Shown here: piece after piece, positions 28,312 through 37,638 of the stretch
Layout of the letters: every line of letters starts with the position of its first letter
Numbering within the stretch: position 1 is the first letter of the stretch
Program-made: the position numbers and the translations under genes
DNA from: Thaumasiovibrio sp047250365
GTDB lineage: Bacteria > Pseudomonadota > Gammaproteobacteria > Enterobacterales > Vibrionaceae
Assembly: GCF_047250365.1 (NCBI RefSeq)
Contig: NZ_JBLBVL010000006.1
Coordinates: 199,141 to 263,140 of the forward strand
Reading direction: 5' to 3'
DNA length: 64,000 bases
Notes under the pieces: generated by a model
Seen by the model: the letters and a program-made list of their open reading frames with translations, nothing else
Database searches by the model: none
Told to the model about the DNA's origin: nothing

Positions 28312-29694
28312 TTAACTACCATCTAGTTTAAAATCAATGTCTCTGACAAGCTGCACTTTTCGCTTATTGCGGTAAAAAATCCCTGCTGACTTAGTCGTCA
28401 CGTCACCTTCAGTGGAAAATATGACATCAGAGCACAGCATGTGTGCATTTCTTTGCTCGGGATACATCCGGAGCAACACGCTATTGTCGCCTTTATATGT
28501 TTCAACGTGCGTTGTGTAAATGTAATCTGGAACTTGCTCACTGCCGCCATCATTGTTGATAAAGAATGATACCTTCGGACTTGTGGCCGATTCCAGCGTT
28601 TCACGCTTAATGTCTATTGGACCAATTTTAACCCGTGTGTTTTCTGCCTGTCCTACCCAAGTGGAACGGAACAAATTACCAACACTGGATAGCTCTTTCG
28701 AGTGTGTCAATGGTTCACCGGTGGCATAGTTAATTGTTTTTGAACGGTATACTGGTTCAACCTCAATGCATGTTGCAATATGCTGATTCGTTTCATCGGC
28801 AGATAATGAATGACGCTGCGCCGCTAAAAGGGATTGAAAATCTATTGGTGCAGACGCCGCTGGAACACCGCCCAACCCTAAACGACCATCTGTTGGTTTC
28901 TTTGATGGCACTTCGGGACGCTCACTAATAGGCTTCATATTGAGCACGTTTTCAATACGTTGCTTTTTCGCCATTGCGGTGCGTGCCACGTTGAAATCAA
29001 CCGGCTCACCGTTGCTAATAATATCCAAAAGTTCAAAACGGCGATTCGCTTCACGCCCTGCCTTTGTCGCATTGCTTGCAATAGGCTGAGACTGCCCCAC
29101 TCCCTCATAATAGAGACGAGTACTATCTAGCCCTAGCCTAACCAGCTCATCAGCAATGAATTTTGCTCGCTGTTCAGACAGTAACTGATTGTACTTAGCC
29201 GAGCCTGTGCTGTCTGTATGACCAACAACATAGACACTAGAAGAGTTATCGAGTGTTGCTAAATACGCATTCAGGAAGTGGCGCAGCTTAGCTAGCTGAA
29301 ACTGATCACTGATATCGGCGCGGTCACTAGCAAACATAGCCTCTTGAGAGGTCAATGAAACCTGCGATGCCAGAACATTTTTGATTGAATTTTGGCTAAA
29401 GAATGCCCCACTACTATCTTCAGAAATGCGCTCAAATTGAGCTTGATAGCGTGACATTTTTGCGACATCTGCTATCTGATCATCTCGGTAATCAAAATAA
29501 AACTCAGTACCGCAGGCGTCAATTAACTGATTGACATTCCCGACGGCCTCTTTTGGCTCTATAACCCCAGAATCATCAACCGTACATACAACGGCCTGCT
29601 GCTCTTCAACCGATGCACATCCTGTAATACCCAAAATAGCCATAATGGCTATCGACAATGGCAACCTAAGGCCAGTAATATTATTCTTCTCCAC
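28312..29694 (-). CDS. OmpA-domain lipoprotein next to the T6SS locus
   Basis: This 460-residue protein starts at a GTG and has a signal peptide with lipobox LGITGC. An OmpA-like domain lies at about 110-235 (VYVVGHTDSTGSAKYNQLLSEQRA, then GREANRRFELL). A further 220-residue C-terminal domain without a family I recognise follows and contains several Lys/Arg-rich strands. It is convergent with ppkA and ends the T6SS region. An envelope or cell-wall anchoring role linked to the T6SS is possible, but TssL already has an OmpA domain. Confidence 0.85.
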   Translation of the reverse strand: MEKNNITGLRLPLSIAIMAILGITGCASVEEQQAVVCTVDDSGVIEPKEAVGNVNQLIDACGTEFYFDYRDDQIADVAKMSRYQAQFERISEDSSGAFFSQNSIKNVLASQVSLTSQEAMFASDRADISDQFQLAKLRHFLNAYLATLDNSSSVYVVGHTDSTGSAKYNQLLSEQRAKFIADELVRLGLDSTRLYYEGVGQSQPIASNATKAGREANRRFELLDIISNGEPVDFNVARTAMAKKQRIENVLNMKPISERPEVPSKKPTDGRLGLGGVPAASAPIDFQSLLAAQRHSLSADETNQHIATCIEVEPVYRSKTINYATGEPLTHSKELSSVGNLFRSTWVGQAENTRVKIGPIDIKRETLESATSPKVSFFINNDGGSEQVPDYIYTTHVETYKGDNSVLLRMYPEQRNAHMLCSDVIFSTEGDVTTKSAGIFYRNKRKVQLVRDIDFKLDGS

Positions 29695-30163
29695 AAACTC
29701 ACTCTCTTCACGTTTTTGTTAAACCTTCAAAATAGTGACCACTTAAAACACTATTTAATAATATAAACAGCATGAACTCTGTACACCTATCATTATGATT
29801 CGTGCTCACACTAACAGGTATAGCGTACCATTAATAACACAACCCACATCACAAACAGCATGTCTTAATAAAATAAATGCGGCGCTAAATGCAAACTTCA
29901 CACAAACATTCAGCGTCACTAAAACGTCATCTCATAATAACGAAAACGACAAACCATAATTAACATAACAATAAATAAGCGCTGCAGGCATAGTGTTATC
30001 ATGTAAATCACACCTCTATCATTAAATAGCAGTGTCAAAAAATAGACGCATGCCAAATAAGAACCAAATCAACAAGGTTTAATTTGCAACAGAAATACAC
30101 AATTAAATCAGAACAAGACTATTACTGTAATTCGAACATGCCCATGCGGAGAGTGGGTATTTT

Positions 30164-30295
30164 ATGACGGCAAGGCATTCCAGTAAGGGATATTATTCGT
30201 CGCGCCGTCGTGAGCGGAGGGTAATCGCATCGGCTTCAAAAAATAGGCGAGTTATCTTTGTCGATAGATCAATTATGAAGGGCAAGCTAACGTAA
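30164..30295 (+). CDS. Possible small basic protein, 43 residues
   Basis: An ATG ORF of 43 codons encodes a very basic peptide (SSRRRERRV, then SKNRRVIFVDRS). GGAGAG occurs upstream but about a dozen bases from the ATG. The segment is richer in GC than the surrounding spacer, which is the main reason for listing it. No family is recognised. It could instead be part of a small RNA or be fortuitous. Confidence 0.25.
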   Translation: MTARHSSKGYYSSRRRERRVIASASKNRRVIFVDRSIMKGKLT

Positions 30296-30316
30296 GTAAC
30301 AATGATTCCGTATAAC

Positions 30317-30352
30317 AAAAAACGATACTTGCCCTGTTTAAGGCAAGTATCG
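30317..30352 (-). terminator. Terminator of the Ntn hydrolase gene
   Basis: On the minus strand a perfect 11-bp stem (CGATACTTGCC / GGCAAGTATCG) with an 8-base loop is followed by TTTTTTG, 26 bp after the hydrolase stop. Confidence 0.9.
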
Positions 30353-30377
30353 AGCGGCTCTTTAAATTAGCAGAGAC

Positions 30378-31388
30378 TTACTTAATCGCGTCCAGCTCAC
30401 CCATTGCAGACGTGTACAATGGAACACGGAACGATTTACCCATCAGATCGTACACATTAAAGCGAACAGTATTCCAATGCTCACCGAAGTTGTACTCATA
30501 CACGCTGTCACCAGTTTCTAAGCTCTGTGTCAACGTCCACTCCGTCGCATAACCCGTCATACCTTGACCAAAGTCCATATATGGGGCATCTGCTGGTACA
30601 CGGTAAGGGACTGATGATAATTTCATCATGCCGTTTAACGAACTGCTTGGCTCGTCCAACCAATTTAGGAAGTAACTCGCGTGTACAAAACGGCTGCGAG
30701 AAGCACTATTGCCGTTCGAACCAAACTCAAGGTTACGGTCAGCCGATTCCCAAGATGGCTTCACTTTCTCCAAGTTATCAAGATGCTCTTGCATTGATGG
30801 GTCGTTCGTCATCACTGCCGCTTCTTCGCCGCGGTAGACTTTAATACCATCGGGATCAAGTTGGATAATGGCACGGTCACCACCTTTGTCGGTAATTGAC
30901 CAGTGCAGCGTGATGTCTACAGGCATCGCTTCAAGGCTCATGGATGCATAATCGAGCGTTGGCAACGCCGTTAACACTTCTTCAACAGTGGCGAAAGAGG
31001 TTAGAAAATACTCGCCCATCGTGAATTGTGTCACTTGCTTAGGGTGTGTTACAGGATCCATTGTCATTGAACGATAGAACAGTGTGTTAACCTGCAGGCC
31101 TTCACTGTTAACACCATCATGCACAAGATCCAACTCGCCGTAGGCAAGCACGCCGACCACGTCGTACTTCACTGTGTATTTATCACCAAGACCGGCACCA
31201 TGAATATAGCGCTCATCGCCTTTAACGATTCCACCAAGGTGTGGGAAAGTTGACTCCATCCAGTCGTTAGTACGCGTCGTAATAACACCATGGTTCTCGG
31301 TATTCCACGCAATAGAGGTACAAGCTAGCGCGGTGCTTGCGGTCATTCCCGCCATTGCAACGCCTAAAGCAATCGCTTTCAAGTTCAT
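30378..31388 (-). CDS. Exported choloylglycine-family (Ntn) amide hydrolase
   Basis: This 336-residue protein has a signal peptide ending ALA, directly followed by Cys23, which would become the N-terminal nucleophile (CTSIAWNTENHG). RTNDWME, VHDGVNSEGLQVNTLFY and SITDKGGDRAIIQ match penicillin V acylase/bile-salt hydrolase-type enzymes, which cleave linear amides. Possible substrates are bile-salt conjugates or N-acyl homoserine lactones; the sequence does not decide. It lies 94 bp downstream of a LysR gene on the same strand, which may control it. Confidence 0.9.
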   Translation of the reverse strand: MNLKAIALGVAMAGMTASTALACTSIAWNTENHGVITTRTNDWMESTFPHLGGIVKGDERYIHGAGLGDKYTVKYDVVGVLAYGELDLVHDGVNSEGLQVNTLFYRSMTMDPVTHPKQVTQFTMGEYFLTSFATVEEVLTALPTLDYASMSLEAMPVDITLHWSITDKGGDRAIIQLDPDGIKVYRGEEAAVMTNDPSMQEHLDNLEKVKPSWESADRNLEFGSNGNSASRSRFVHASYFLNWLDEPSSSLNGMMKLSSVPYRVPADAPYMDFGQGMTGYATEWTLTQSLETGDSVYEYNFGEHWNTVRFNVYDLMGKSFRVPLYTSAMGELDAIK

Positions 31389-31482
31389 CGTCTTTTTCCG
31401 TTAGTTATGATTGAAACCGAGAGAATCATAACGTCGTTAGAAAGCACAACAAACTCACGATGTGAGCATTAGGCCCTCACTT

Positions 31483-32379
31483 CTAATCAAGTTTCTCGTA
31501 ACTAACTGCGTACGCTTTGATCAACTCTATAAGGTATGAGGCGACAGGACCCATCGATTTTACTGCCTGCCATAACACAACTGGAAAACGTAATGCCGTG
31601 CTTAACTCTTCTAAGCAGAGTTCTTGTAACTCTCCAGCCTTTATTGCGCGCTCAACACAATGTGACGGTAGTACCGCCCACCCTTCACCGGACGACAGTA
31701 AATGCAACAACACTTGTAGACTGTCAAATCGCTGAATATGATTCGATACACAAACCGATCTCGCTATACCACTATGATAATAATCATCTAATACAAGTTG
31801 ATGCAGATACTGAAGATCTGCAAAACCTGCAGGCTTCTCTTTTGCTAAAAAGCTTGGGCTTGCGCAAACGGTATAGGGAATATTAGATAAGTACCTAAAA
31901 TCAATAGAGGTTATGGAGTTTCCGTTCGGGCAGACAACAATTGCCAAATCAGCTTCATTCCTTTGTAGTGCGGAAAGAATGTCGCTGTTAGTACTTCTTA
32001 ACCAATGCACTTTAACTTGCTGATAGCGCTCACGTAACTGCGTCATAATATCGGCAATCAATTGTTCTGGTAGTTGCACTGAATAGTAAATAGTAAGATC
32101 AGTCTCTACGCCTTTTTCTTGGTATAAACAGAGTTGCTCAAAAGCACTACTGGCGGCATTCAGTGCTTTAGCTTGTTGATAGAGTACTTTCCCCTGCTCA
32201 GTTAAGGTTGGATATCTCGCACTGCGATCAAAGAGATTCATGTTAATCTCTATCTCCAAATTAGAAATAACCTGACCTAGTGTTGTACGATGCTTACCAA
32301 GGGTTTTCGCCGCGGCACTGAATGAGCCGGTATCAGCAACCGCGACAAACGCTTGTACTTGTTCAAAACTAATTTTCAT
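31483..32379 (-). CDS. LysR-family transcriptional regulator
   Basis: This 298-residue protein has the LysR helix-turn-helix at about 1-60 (FEQVQAFVAVADTGSFSAAAK, TLGQVISNLE) and a substrate-binding domain after residue 90. It is transcribed toward the Ntn hydrolase and could regulate it. The effector is not apparent. Confidence 0.93.
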   Translation of the reverse strand: MKISFEQVQAFVAVADTGSFSAAAKTLGKHRTTLGQVISNLEIEINMNLFDRSARYPTLTEQGKVLYQQAKALNAASSAFEQLCLYQEKGVETDLTIYYSVQLPEQLIADIMTQLRERYQQVKVHWLRSTNSDILSALQRNEADLAIVVCPNGNSITSIDFRYLSNIPYTVCASPSFLAKEKPAGFADLQYLHQLVLDDYYHSGIARSVCVSNHIQRFDSLQVLLHLLSSGEGWAVLPSHCVERAIKAGELQELCLEELSTALRFPVVLWQAVKSMGPVASYLIELIKAYAVSYEKLD

Positions 32380-32419
32380 AATGGGTAAATATCAAATGAC
32401 TACTATGAGGATTTGATAA

Positions 32420-32548
32420 TCATTTTATGCCGAGAAATGAGAACGAGCAATGTACTGCAATGGAAATGGTAAAGCAAACACACGCTTCTTCAGGGTACTT
32501 TCTCTCACAATCTTCTTCAATTACATCAAACACATCATTTAACTTCAT
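32420..32548 (-). CDS. Possible small protein downstream of the EamA transporter, 42 residues
   Basis: An ATG ORF starts 6 bp after the stop of the EamA gene and reads MKLNDVFDVIEEDCERKY, then a Cys-containing hydrophobic half. GAAGAG lies about ten bases upstream. The acidic amphipathic start and close spacing suggest a translated cistron, but no family is recognised and composition is similar to spacer DNA. Confidence 0.3.
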   Translation of the reverse strand: MKLNDVFDVIEEDCERKYPEEACVCFTISIAVHCSFSFLGIK

Positions 32549-32553
32549 TTTAA

Positions 32554-33480
32554 TTAACTCTTCGGCGTATGATACTTAGTGTAAGCAACGCCCATTAGCA
32601 TGACTAACACTAAGTAAACAAATGAATCAGATACCGCTTCGTTCGCATATTTTGCGCCAATATAGATTGCCACTACTGGAAATATCACAAATACATAGGA
32701 AAGAATTGTTGGGTTTAATTTTTTTAACAAGTAAAAATAGGCCAGAAATCCACCAACAGAAGCAACAATACCAAGGTAAAAAACACCAGCAACACTCTGG
32801 TTACTAAAGGCCGACAGTGTGCTGTCTTCCAACATAAAACCTAATGCCGTCATGCCAAAGCCTGCAATTCCAATAGGCAGCGTGTTAAATGTTAAGATAG
32901 AGATTGACTCTCCATGTCTTTTGGTTAACACATAGCAAAGCCCATGCAGTGCTGCAGATGAAAATACAGCGAAAATGCCTAAATAACTGCTATAGCTAAT
33001 TTCCATGCCCTGATTAATGATGATCATTAATAGACACATAAAGCCGACTGAAATACCTGCAAACTGATGATTATTAAATTTAGCGCCGTTAAATAATGAA
33101 GAGAATATAATTGTAAAAATCGGCATTGTGCTAAATATTAACGAAATAAGCCCTGAACTAACATCTTTTGATGCGTAGCCAATCAAAAAATATGGGATTG
33201 AAAAGTATAATAGGACAATGGATACAAAGAACTTCATTTTCCCCTTAGGGTAAAAAATTGGCTCCTTCATTATACGGCAGATAATATAAAAAAACGGGAA
33301 CGCAATCAAAAATCGTAATCCTGCTGATGTCAGTGGTGGTATTGTTAATGTGGCAAACTTAATACTTATCCATGTTGTTCCCCAACAAAAGCAGACTAGC
33401 ATATAAAGGAATAGATGTATTAGAATAGTGCGATTGAGTTTTATTCCTTTATCGTATATCGAGAGGCTCGCTTTCATCAT
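32554..33480 (-). CDS. EamA/DMT-family transporter
   Basis: This 308-residue protein has about ten hydrophobic helices in two EamA repeats, with family motifs CFCWGTTWISIKFA near 32-45 and PPLTSAGLRFLIAFP. Such proteins often export amino acids or related metabolites. It is divergent from a MocR-type regulator with about 75 bp between starts, a common pairing that implies regulation by that gene. Confidence 0.92.
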   Translation of the reverse strand: MMKASLSIYDKGIKLNRTILIHLFLYMLVCFCWGTTWISIKFATLTIPPLTSAGLRFLIAFPFFYIICRIMKEPIFYPKGKMKFFVSIVLLYFSIPYFLIGYASKDVSSGLISLIFSTMPIFTIIFSSLFNGAKFNNHQFAGISVGFMCLLMIIINQGMEISYSSYLGIFAVFSSAALHGLCYVLTKRHGESISILTFNTLPIGIAGFGMTALGFMLEDSTLSAFSNQSVAGVFYLGIVASVGGFLAYFYLLKKLNPTILSYVFVIFPVVAIYIGAKYANEAVSDSFVYLVLVMLMGVAYTKYHTPKS

Positions 33481-33555
33481 GTTTCCCTAAATGTTTGAAA
33501 TGTCTGGTATACTTCCTTGAGTAGATTATTGAAATTAATAGGAATAAAGGTCAAT

Positions 33556-34971
33556 ATGGAAATTGACATGATATCAAAGCTCAATACAGCATTGTCATCT
33601 AGCTTTGAGCCCAAATACAGAATTATATTTAAATTTTTGTCCCAAAAAATTAGTGATCATGAGCTAAAACCAGGCCAACAGCTGTTACCACACCGTCAGT
33701 TAGCCGCCAAAATATTTGTGACCAGCGTCACGGTTAGTCGAGCCTACCGCGAACTAGAAAAAAATGGCCTTATTATTTCTCGCGTAGGGAAAGGGTCATT
33801 CGTAAAAAGTGATAATCTTACTAACAGTAATCAAGGAGAGTTTCATAACTATCGTCCAGAAAGGTCTTTTTACGACTTATCGCGAAGTTCCAGTATCCTG
33901 ACAAATGATGTCATGCCCGCCTTGCATCAAACGCTTAAAAAGTATGACATCCCTACACTCTCCACGATCGTCGATTCAACAAGTATTACTGACTCGCTGG
34001 GGGATTACGGGCCAGAAATAGGCCACCTTAAACACCGTGAAGCAGGCTTACAATGGCTGTCTCGCAGTGGTATTAAAGCCGATGTTCAACAAATTGCCTG
34101 CACAAACGGGGCTCAACACGCGCTATTATGCGCGATTTTGGTCTCCACCTGCTCAGGAGATACCATTGTCTCAGAAGCATTCACCTACCCAGGGATCATA
34201 CAGCTTTGCCGACAACTAGGGAGAAAGCTGGTTGGATTAGCTTATGATGAGTCGGGACTTTTACCTGAGGCGCTCGCGAGTTTTTGCGAATGTAACACTT
34301 GTAATGCGATTTACTTAAGCCCACAAATTCACAACCCTACTGGCACAGTCATGAGAAAACAACGCCGACTTGAACTTGCCGAGATCTGCCGTTACCACAA
34401 CATTATGATTTTAGAAGATGATGTCTTTGGCTTACTGCCAGTAAGCCGAGAAAAGCCGATTCAGTTCTATGCACAAGAGCGCACCTTATTTTTCTCTAGT
34501 CTCAGCAAGGTTTTTATGCCCGGATTAAGGGCTGGTTATCTTGTTTTCCCTTCGGCATTAATGCATAAAGCAACAAAAGTACTTCGAGATACGTGCTGGA
34601 TGTCTTCCCCACTGTCACACCAAGCAGCAATGGAGCTGATTAATAGTGGGGCTGCATTTAACCTATTAACCTATCAACGAAATGAAATTCTGCGTAGAAA
34701 AGCGATAACAGATACCTTACTGAATGAAATTAGTCATACAACAAGCAAGTTTAGCCCACACTATTTCATTGAATTACCTAAACAAAAATGCGCAACTGCT
34801 ATCTGTTCACTATTGCATGATAGGGGAATCACGGTGATGAACTCGGAGTCATTCGCTATTTCAAAAAGCAGTAAAAATCGTTTCATAAGAGCGAGCGTTA
34901 GTGGTGTACGCAATGATAGCGAATTAATTGAAGCCTTTCGTTTATTAGTGAAGACAATAACAACTCACTGA
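33556..34971 (+). CDS. MocR/PdxR-type GntR regulator with aminotransferase domain
   Basis: This 471-residue protein joins a GntR winged helix (about 10-80, LLPHRQLAAKIFVTSVTVSRAY) to a fold-type I aminotransferase domain. The PLP-binding lysine lies in SSLSKVFMPGLRAGYL. Other aminotransferase landmarks are NGAQHALLCAI and YLSPQIHNPTGTVM. Such proteins sense PLP or an amino-acid adduct. The ATG at 33556 follows AAAGG; a TTG 13 codons upstream is unlikely. The divergent EamA transporter is the likely target. Confidence 0.93.
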   Translation: MEIDMISKLNTALSSSFEPKYRIIFKFLSQKISDHELKPGQQLLPHRQLAAKIFVTSVTVSRAYRELEKNGLIISRVGKGSFVKSDNLTNSNQGEFHNYRPERSFYDLSRSSSILTNDVMPALHQTLKKYDIPTLSTIVDSTSITDSLGDYGPEIGHLKHREAGLQWLSRSGIKADVQQIACTNGAQHALLCAILVSTCSGDTIVSEAFTYPGIIQLCRQLGRKLVGLAYDESGLLPEALASFCECNTCNAIYLSPQIHNPTGTVMRKQRRLELAEICRYHNIMILEDDVFGLLPVSREKPIQFYAQERTLFFSSLSKVFMPGLRAGYLVFPSALMHKATKVLRDTCWMSSPLSHQAAMELINSGAAFNLLTYQRNEILRRKAITDTLLNEISHTTSKFSPHYFIELPKQKCATAICSLLHDRGITVMNSESFAISKSSKNRFIRASVSGVRNDSELIEAFRLLVKTITTH

Positions 34972-35149
34972 CGAACATCAAGTTAACGGCCAGACTAGCG
35001 TTTACACCCTTGTGACACTGTAATGAAAATATACGGATTGCGTTCATATAACACCTTAACTGGTCGATTTGACCTATCATTGCACTACTTCATCGGGCGC
35101 AAATACGCTAAGATGCACGCCTTAATTTTTGCGAGAGCCTTTTTACCCC

Positions 35150-36442
35150 ATGACGACTGCCAAAACGCCAACCAGCTTTACCGAGCTTGCCTTGATTCAA
35201 CCTCTGTTGACTCGCCTAACCGAGTTAGAGTATCAACAGCCTACGCCAATTCAAGCTCAAGTCATCCCAAGTGTACTTGCTGGACGTGATTTAATTGCTG
35301 GTGCAAATACAGGCTCAGGGAAAACGGCGGCTTTTGCACTGCCAATGTTACAAGATCTTTTTACACAAAAGCATACCGACACAACGAACAGCAGAAAAGG
35401 TAACTATGTTACTGGGCTGATTTTGGTTCCGACGCGAGAGCTTGCTAAACAAGTTGCCGACAGCATTAAATCCTACGCTGCACATTTTAACGGTGCCATT
35501 AAAACGGTGGCGGTTTTTGGTGGGGTTTCTGCCAATACTCAAATGCTTGCCTTACGTGGCGGCGCCGATATTTTGGTTGCTACGCCGGGTCGCTTACTTG
35601 ATTTAATCTCAAGCAATGCGGTCAAGCTAGATAAGGTAAAAACCTTAGTGCTGGATGAAGCAGATAGAATGCTAAGCCTTGGCTTTACCGATGAGCTAAC
35701 CGAATTGCTTGGTCAATTACCTAAGCAAAAGCAAACACTGTTATTCTCTGCCACGTTCCCAGAGCAAGTGCAATCGTTAACTCAAGCGCTACTTAACTCT
35801 CCTGTTGAAATACAGCTTCAAAGTGATGATGCCAGCACAGTAGTACAACGTGTCTTTAATGTGAATAAAGGCGAGAAAACAGCCGTGTTAGCGCATTTGA
35901 TCAAACAGCACCAATGGCGACAAGCGCTGGTGTTCGTTAATGCTAAAAATAGCTGTGAGCACTTGGCGGATAAACTACACAAGCGCGGTATTGAAGCTGA
36001 AGTATTTCATGGCGATAAAGGCCAAGGCTACCGCACCCGTATACTAGAGGCATTTAAGGCCGGTGAAATTGATATTTTAATTGCCACGGATATTGCGGCT
36101 CGTGGTTTAGATATCGAGAAATTGCCTGTCGTGATCAACTTTGACCTACCAAGAAGCCCATCTGACTACATGCATCGCATTGGTCGAAGCGGCCGTGCAG
36201 GCGAAGTCGGCCTTGCCCTATCACTGATTGATTATGAAGATTTTCATCATTTTAAAGTGATCGAAAAGAAGAACAAGATCCGTCTTGAGCGCGAGCAGAT
36301 CGAAGGGTATGAGCTTGATGAAACCATCACTCAAGAGATGTTAAATGCCAATAAGCCGATGGCAAAACCTGAAGGTACAGGTAAGAAAAAGCGTAAAAAG
36401 AAAGATCTTGGCAAAGCTGATGTTTGGTTAAAACATTCATAA
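35150..36442 (+). CDS. DEAD-box ATP-dependent RNA helicase (RhlE-like)
   Basis: This 430-residue protein shows the DEAD-box motifs in order: Q motif (YQQPTPIQAQ), GANTGSGKTAAFALP, PTRELAKQ, ATPGRLLDL, LDEADRMLSLGF, LFSATFP, ATDIAARGLD and HRIGRSGRAG. A basic tail (KKKRKKKDLG) probably binds RNA. The ATG at 35150 starts just before the family core; a TTG upstream is less likely. Likely roles are ribosome assembly or RNA decay. Confidence 0.95.
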   Translation: MTTAKTPTSFTELALIQPLLTRLTELEYQQPTPIQAQVIPSVLAGRDLIAGANTGSGKTAAFALPMLQDLFTQKHTDTTNSRKGNYVTGLILVPTRELAKQVADSIKSYAAHFNGAIKTVAVFGGVSANTQMLALRGGADILVATPGRLLDLISSNAVKLDKVKTLVLDEADRMLSLGFTDELTELLGQLPKQKQTLLFSATFPEQVQSLTQALLNSPVEIQLQSDDASTVVQRVFNVNKGEKTAVLAHLIKQHQWRQALVFVNAKNSCEHLADKLHKRGIEAEVFHGDKGQGYRTRILEAFKAGEIDILIATDIAARGLDIEKLPVVINFDLPRSPSDYMHRIGRSGRAGEVGLALSLIDYEDFHHFKVIEKKNKIRLEREQIEGYELDETITQEMLNANKPMAKPEGTGKKKRKKKDLGKADVWLKHS

Positions 36443-36467
36443 CTAAACGCGCAATATATCAAGCAAA

Positions 36468-36499
36468 ACCATCGTGTTTGTACTGCCGAACACGATGGT
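36468..36499. terminator. 11-bp inverted repeat after the helicase gene
   Basis: ACCATCGTGTT and AACACGATGGT form a perfect stem with a 10-base loop, 26 bp after the helicase stop. No plus-strand T-run follows, so it may be a weak terminator or an mRNA 3' stabiliser. Confidence 0.5.
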
Positions 36500-36600
36500 A
36501 TCCTAAGCATCATATATAGCGTCATATCTGGCATAACCGCTCGATTTACGAATGCTTACTCAAAAAACAAGATACGATAAGATAAGATAAGGTAGAGATA

Positions 36601-36792
36601 ATGAGTGGAACGCACCGCGCCAACATTCACCCAGGATTAGCGGTTAAAATTGTCCTTAAAAAGGATCAACGCACTGGAACACTAACCGCTGGGATTGTTA
36701 AAGACCTATTAACTAAATCGCCCAATCACCCGCACGGCATTAAAGTGCGTTTAGAGAGTGGCGATGTCGGTCGTGTAAAAGTCATCGATTAG
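36601..36792 (+). CDS. YwbE-family small protein
   Basis: This 63-residue protein matches the YwbE family (DUF2196): NIHPGLAVKIVLKKDQRTG near the start, KDLLTKSPNHPHGIKVRL and GRVKVID at the end. The family is conserved but its function is not established; the KOW-like strands suggest nucleic-acid contact. AAGGTAGAG lies just before the ATG. Short GATAA repeats precede it. Confidence 0.9.
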   Translation: MSGTHRANIHPGLAVKIVLKKDQRTGTLTAGIVKDLLTKSPNHPHGIKVRLESGDVGRVKVID

Positions 36793-36830
36793 TCGTTGGG
36801 CAAATGCACCTGTGGCAGATTATCGCCTCT

Positions 36831-36860
36831 AAAACCGAGGTCAATTCTCGTTGGCCTCGG
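36831..36860 (-). terminator. Terminator of the IclR gene
   Basis: On the minus strand CCGAGG and CCTCGG pair, extended by CAA/TTG after one mismatch, and are followed by TTTT. It lies 35 bp after the iclR-type stop. Confidence 0.6.
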
Positions 36861-36894
36861 CAGTATATATAATCAATATTTGGTACCTAAACTC

Positions 36895-37590
36895 CTAGAC
36901 TTTACCTGATATCTTCACCGCTAATGCCTTTAGCTCGGCAAGTTTATCGATTAGCGCATCACCTTGATCCTGAAATCGAGAAAATGCGATTGCAGCACTG
37001 CTATTGCCATCGAGGGTGATTGCAATGGTCACTTCATTTGGATCTTCATGGTACTGCTTGCTATAACCGTGGATGCGTGAAAAAGCGACTTTATCCTTAA
37101 TTAAAGCAAACCGTTTCTGACCAACAATATCGACAATTTCATCGTCGCTTTTACTGGACAGCAATTGAATACCAATGGTCGATTTTGTTGCATCGTATAG
37201 ATGATTATGCGTAAGGCTTTCCGAAAACGTTTTGTCTGGTTCTGTATGCACCAAATAGCTCACTTTATCTTGCCATAACACACCGACTGAAATGATATGC
37301 TCGCAAGGTAGCTTTGCTTCAACTGCTGGGAGAGTTTGACTTAGCAATGATGAACCATGTATCGCTTGAGCCGCCAAAACATGAATGCCCGGACCGGGTA
37401 AGTAAGCCTTCTTTTCGTCTTGAATCGCAATTCCCATTGATACCAGCGTCTGCAATATCCGATTGACTTTCATTGGCTGGAGATTCAGTTGTCGACTTAG
37501 TTCACGACAACCCACAGGGCGATCGCTTGATGCTAAAGCCTGAAGACAAGTAATTCCATCAATAATACTATTATTCGGTTGGGAAGACAC
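36895..37590 (-). CDS. IclR-family transcriptional regulator
   Basis: This 231-residue protein has an N-terminal winged helix (DRPVGCRELSRQLNLQPMKVNRI) and an IclR effector-binding domain, slightly short for the family at about 250. It starts at a GTG with AGAGG upstream. It lies at the end of the TRAP gene train (48 bp after dctM) and presumably regulates it. The inducer would be the imported substrate or a catabolite. Confidence 0.9.
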   Translation of the reverse strand: MSSQPNNSIIDGITCLQALASSDRPVGCRELSRQLNLQPMKVNRILQTLVSMGIAIQDEKKAYLPGPGIHVLAAQAIHGSSLLSQTLPAVEAKLPCEHIISVGVLWQDKVSYLVHTEPDKTFSESLTHNHLYDATKSTIGIQLLSSKSDDEIVDIVGQKRFALIKDKVAFSRIHGYSKQYHEDPNEVTIAITLDGNSSAAIAFSRFQDQGDALIDKLAELKALAVKISGKV

Positions 37591-37638
37591 TGTTAATCAA
37601 ACCTCTTAAATGAGGGCAGCCTGTTGGCTGCCGTAACT

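Larger units (their letters stand above)
29695..30377. other. 683-bp intergenic region, AT-rich then GC-richer
   Basis: Bases 29,695-30,135 are AT-rich and show no supported gene. They hold only a TCACA half-site resembling a CRP target near 30010. From about 30,135 the composition shifts and a 43-codon ORF appears, listed separately. The minus-strand terminator of the next gene lies at its right edge. Confidence 0.6.
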
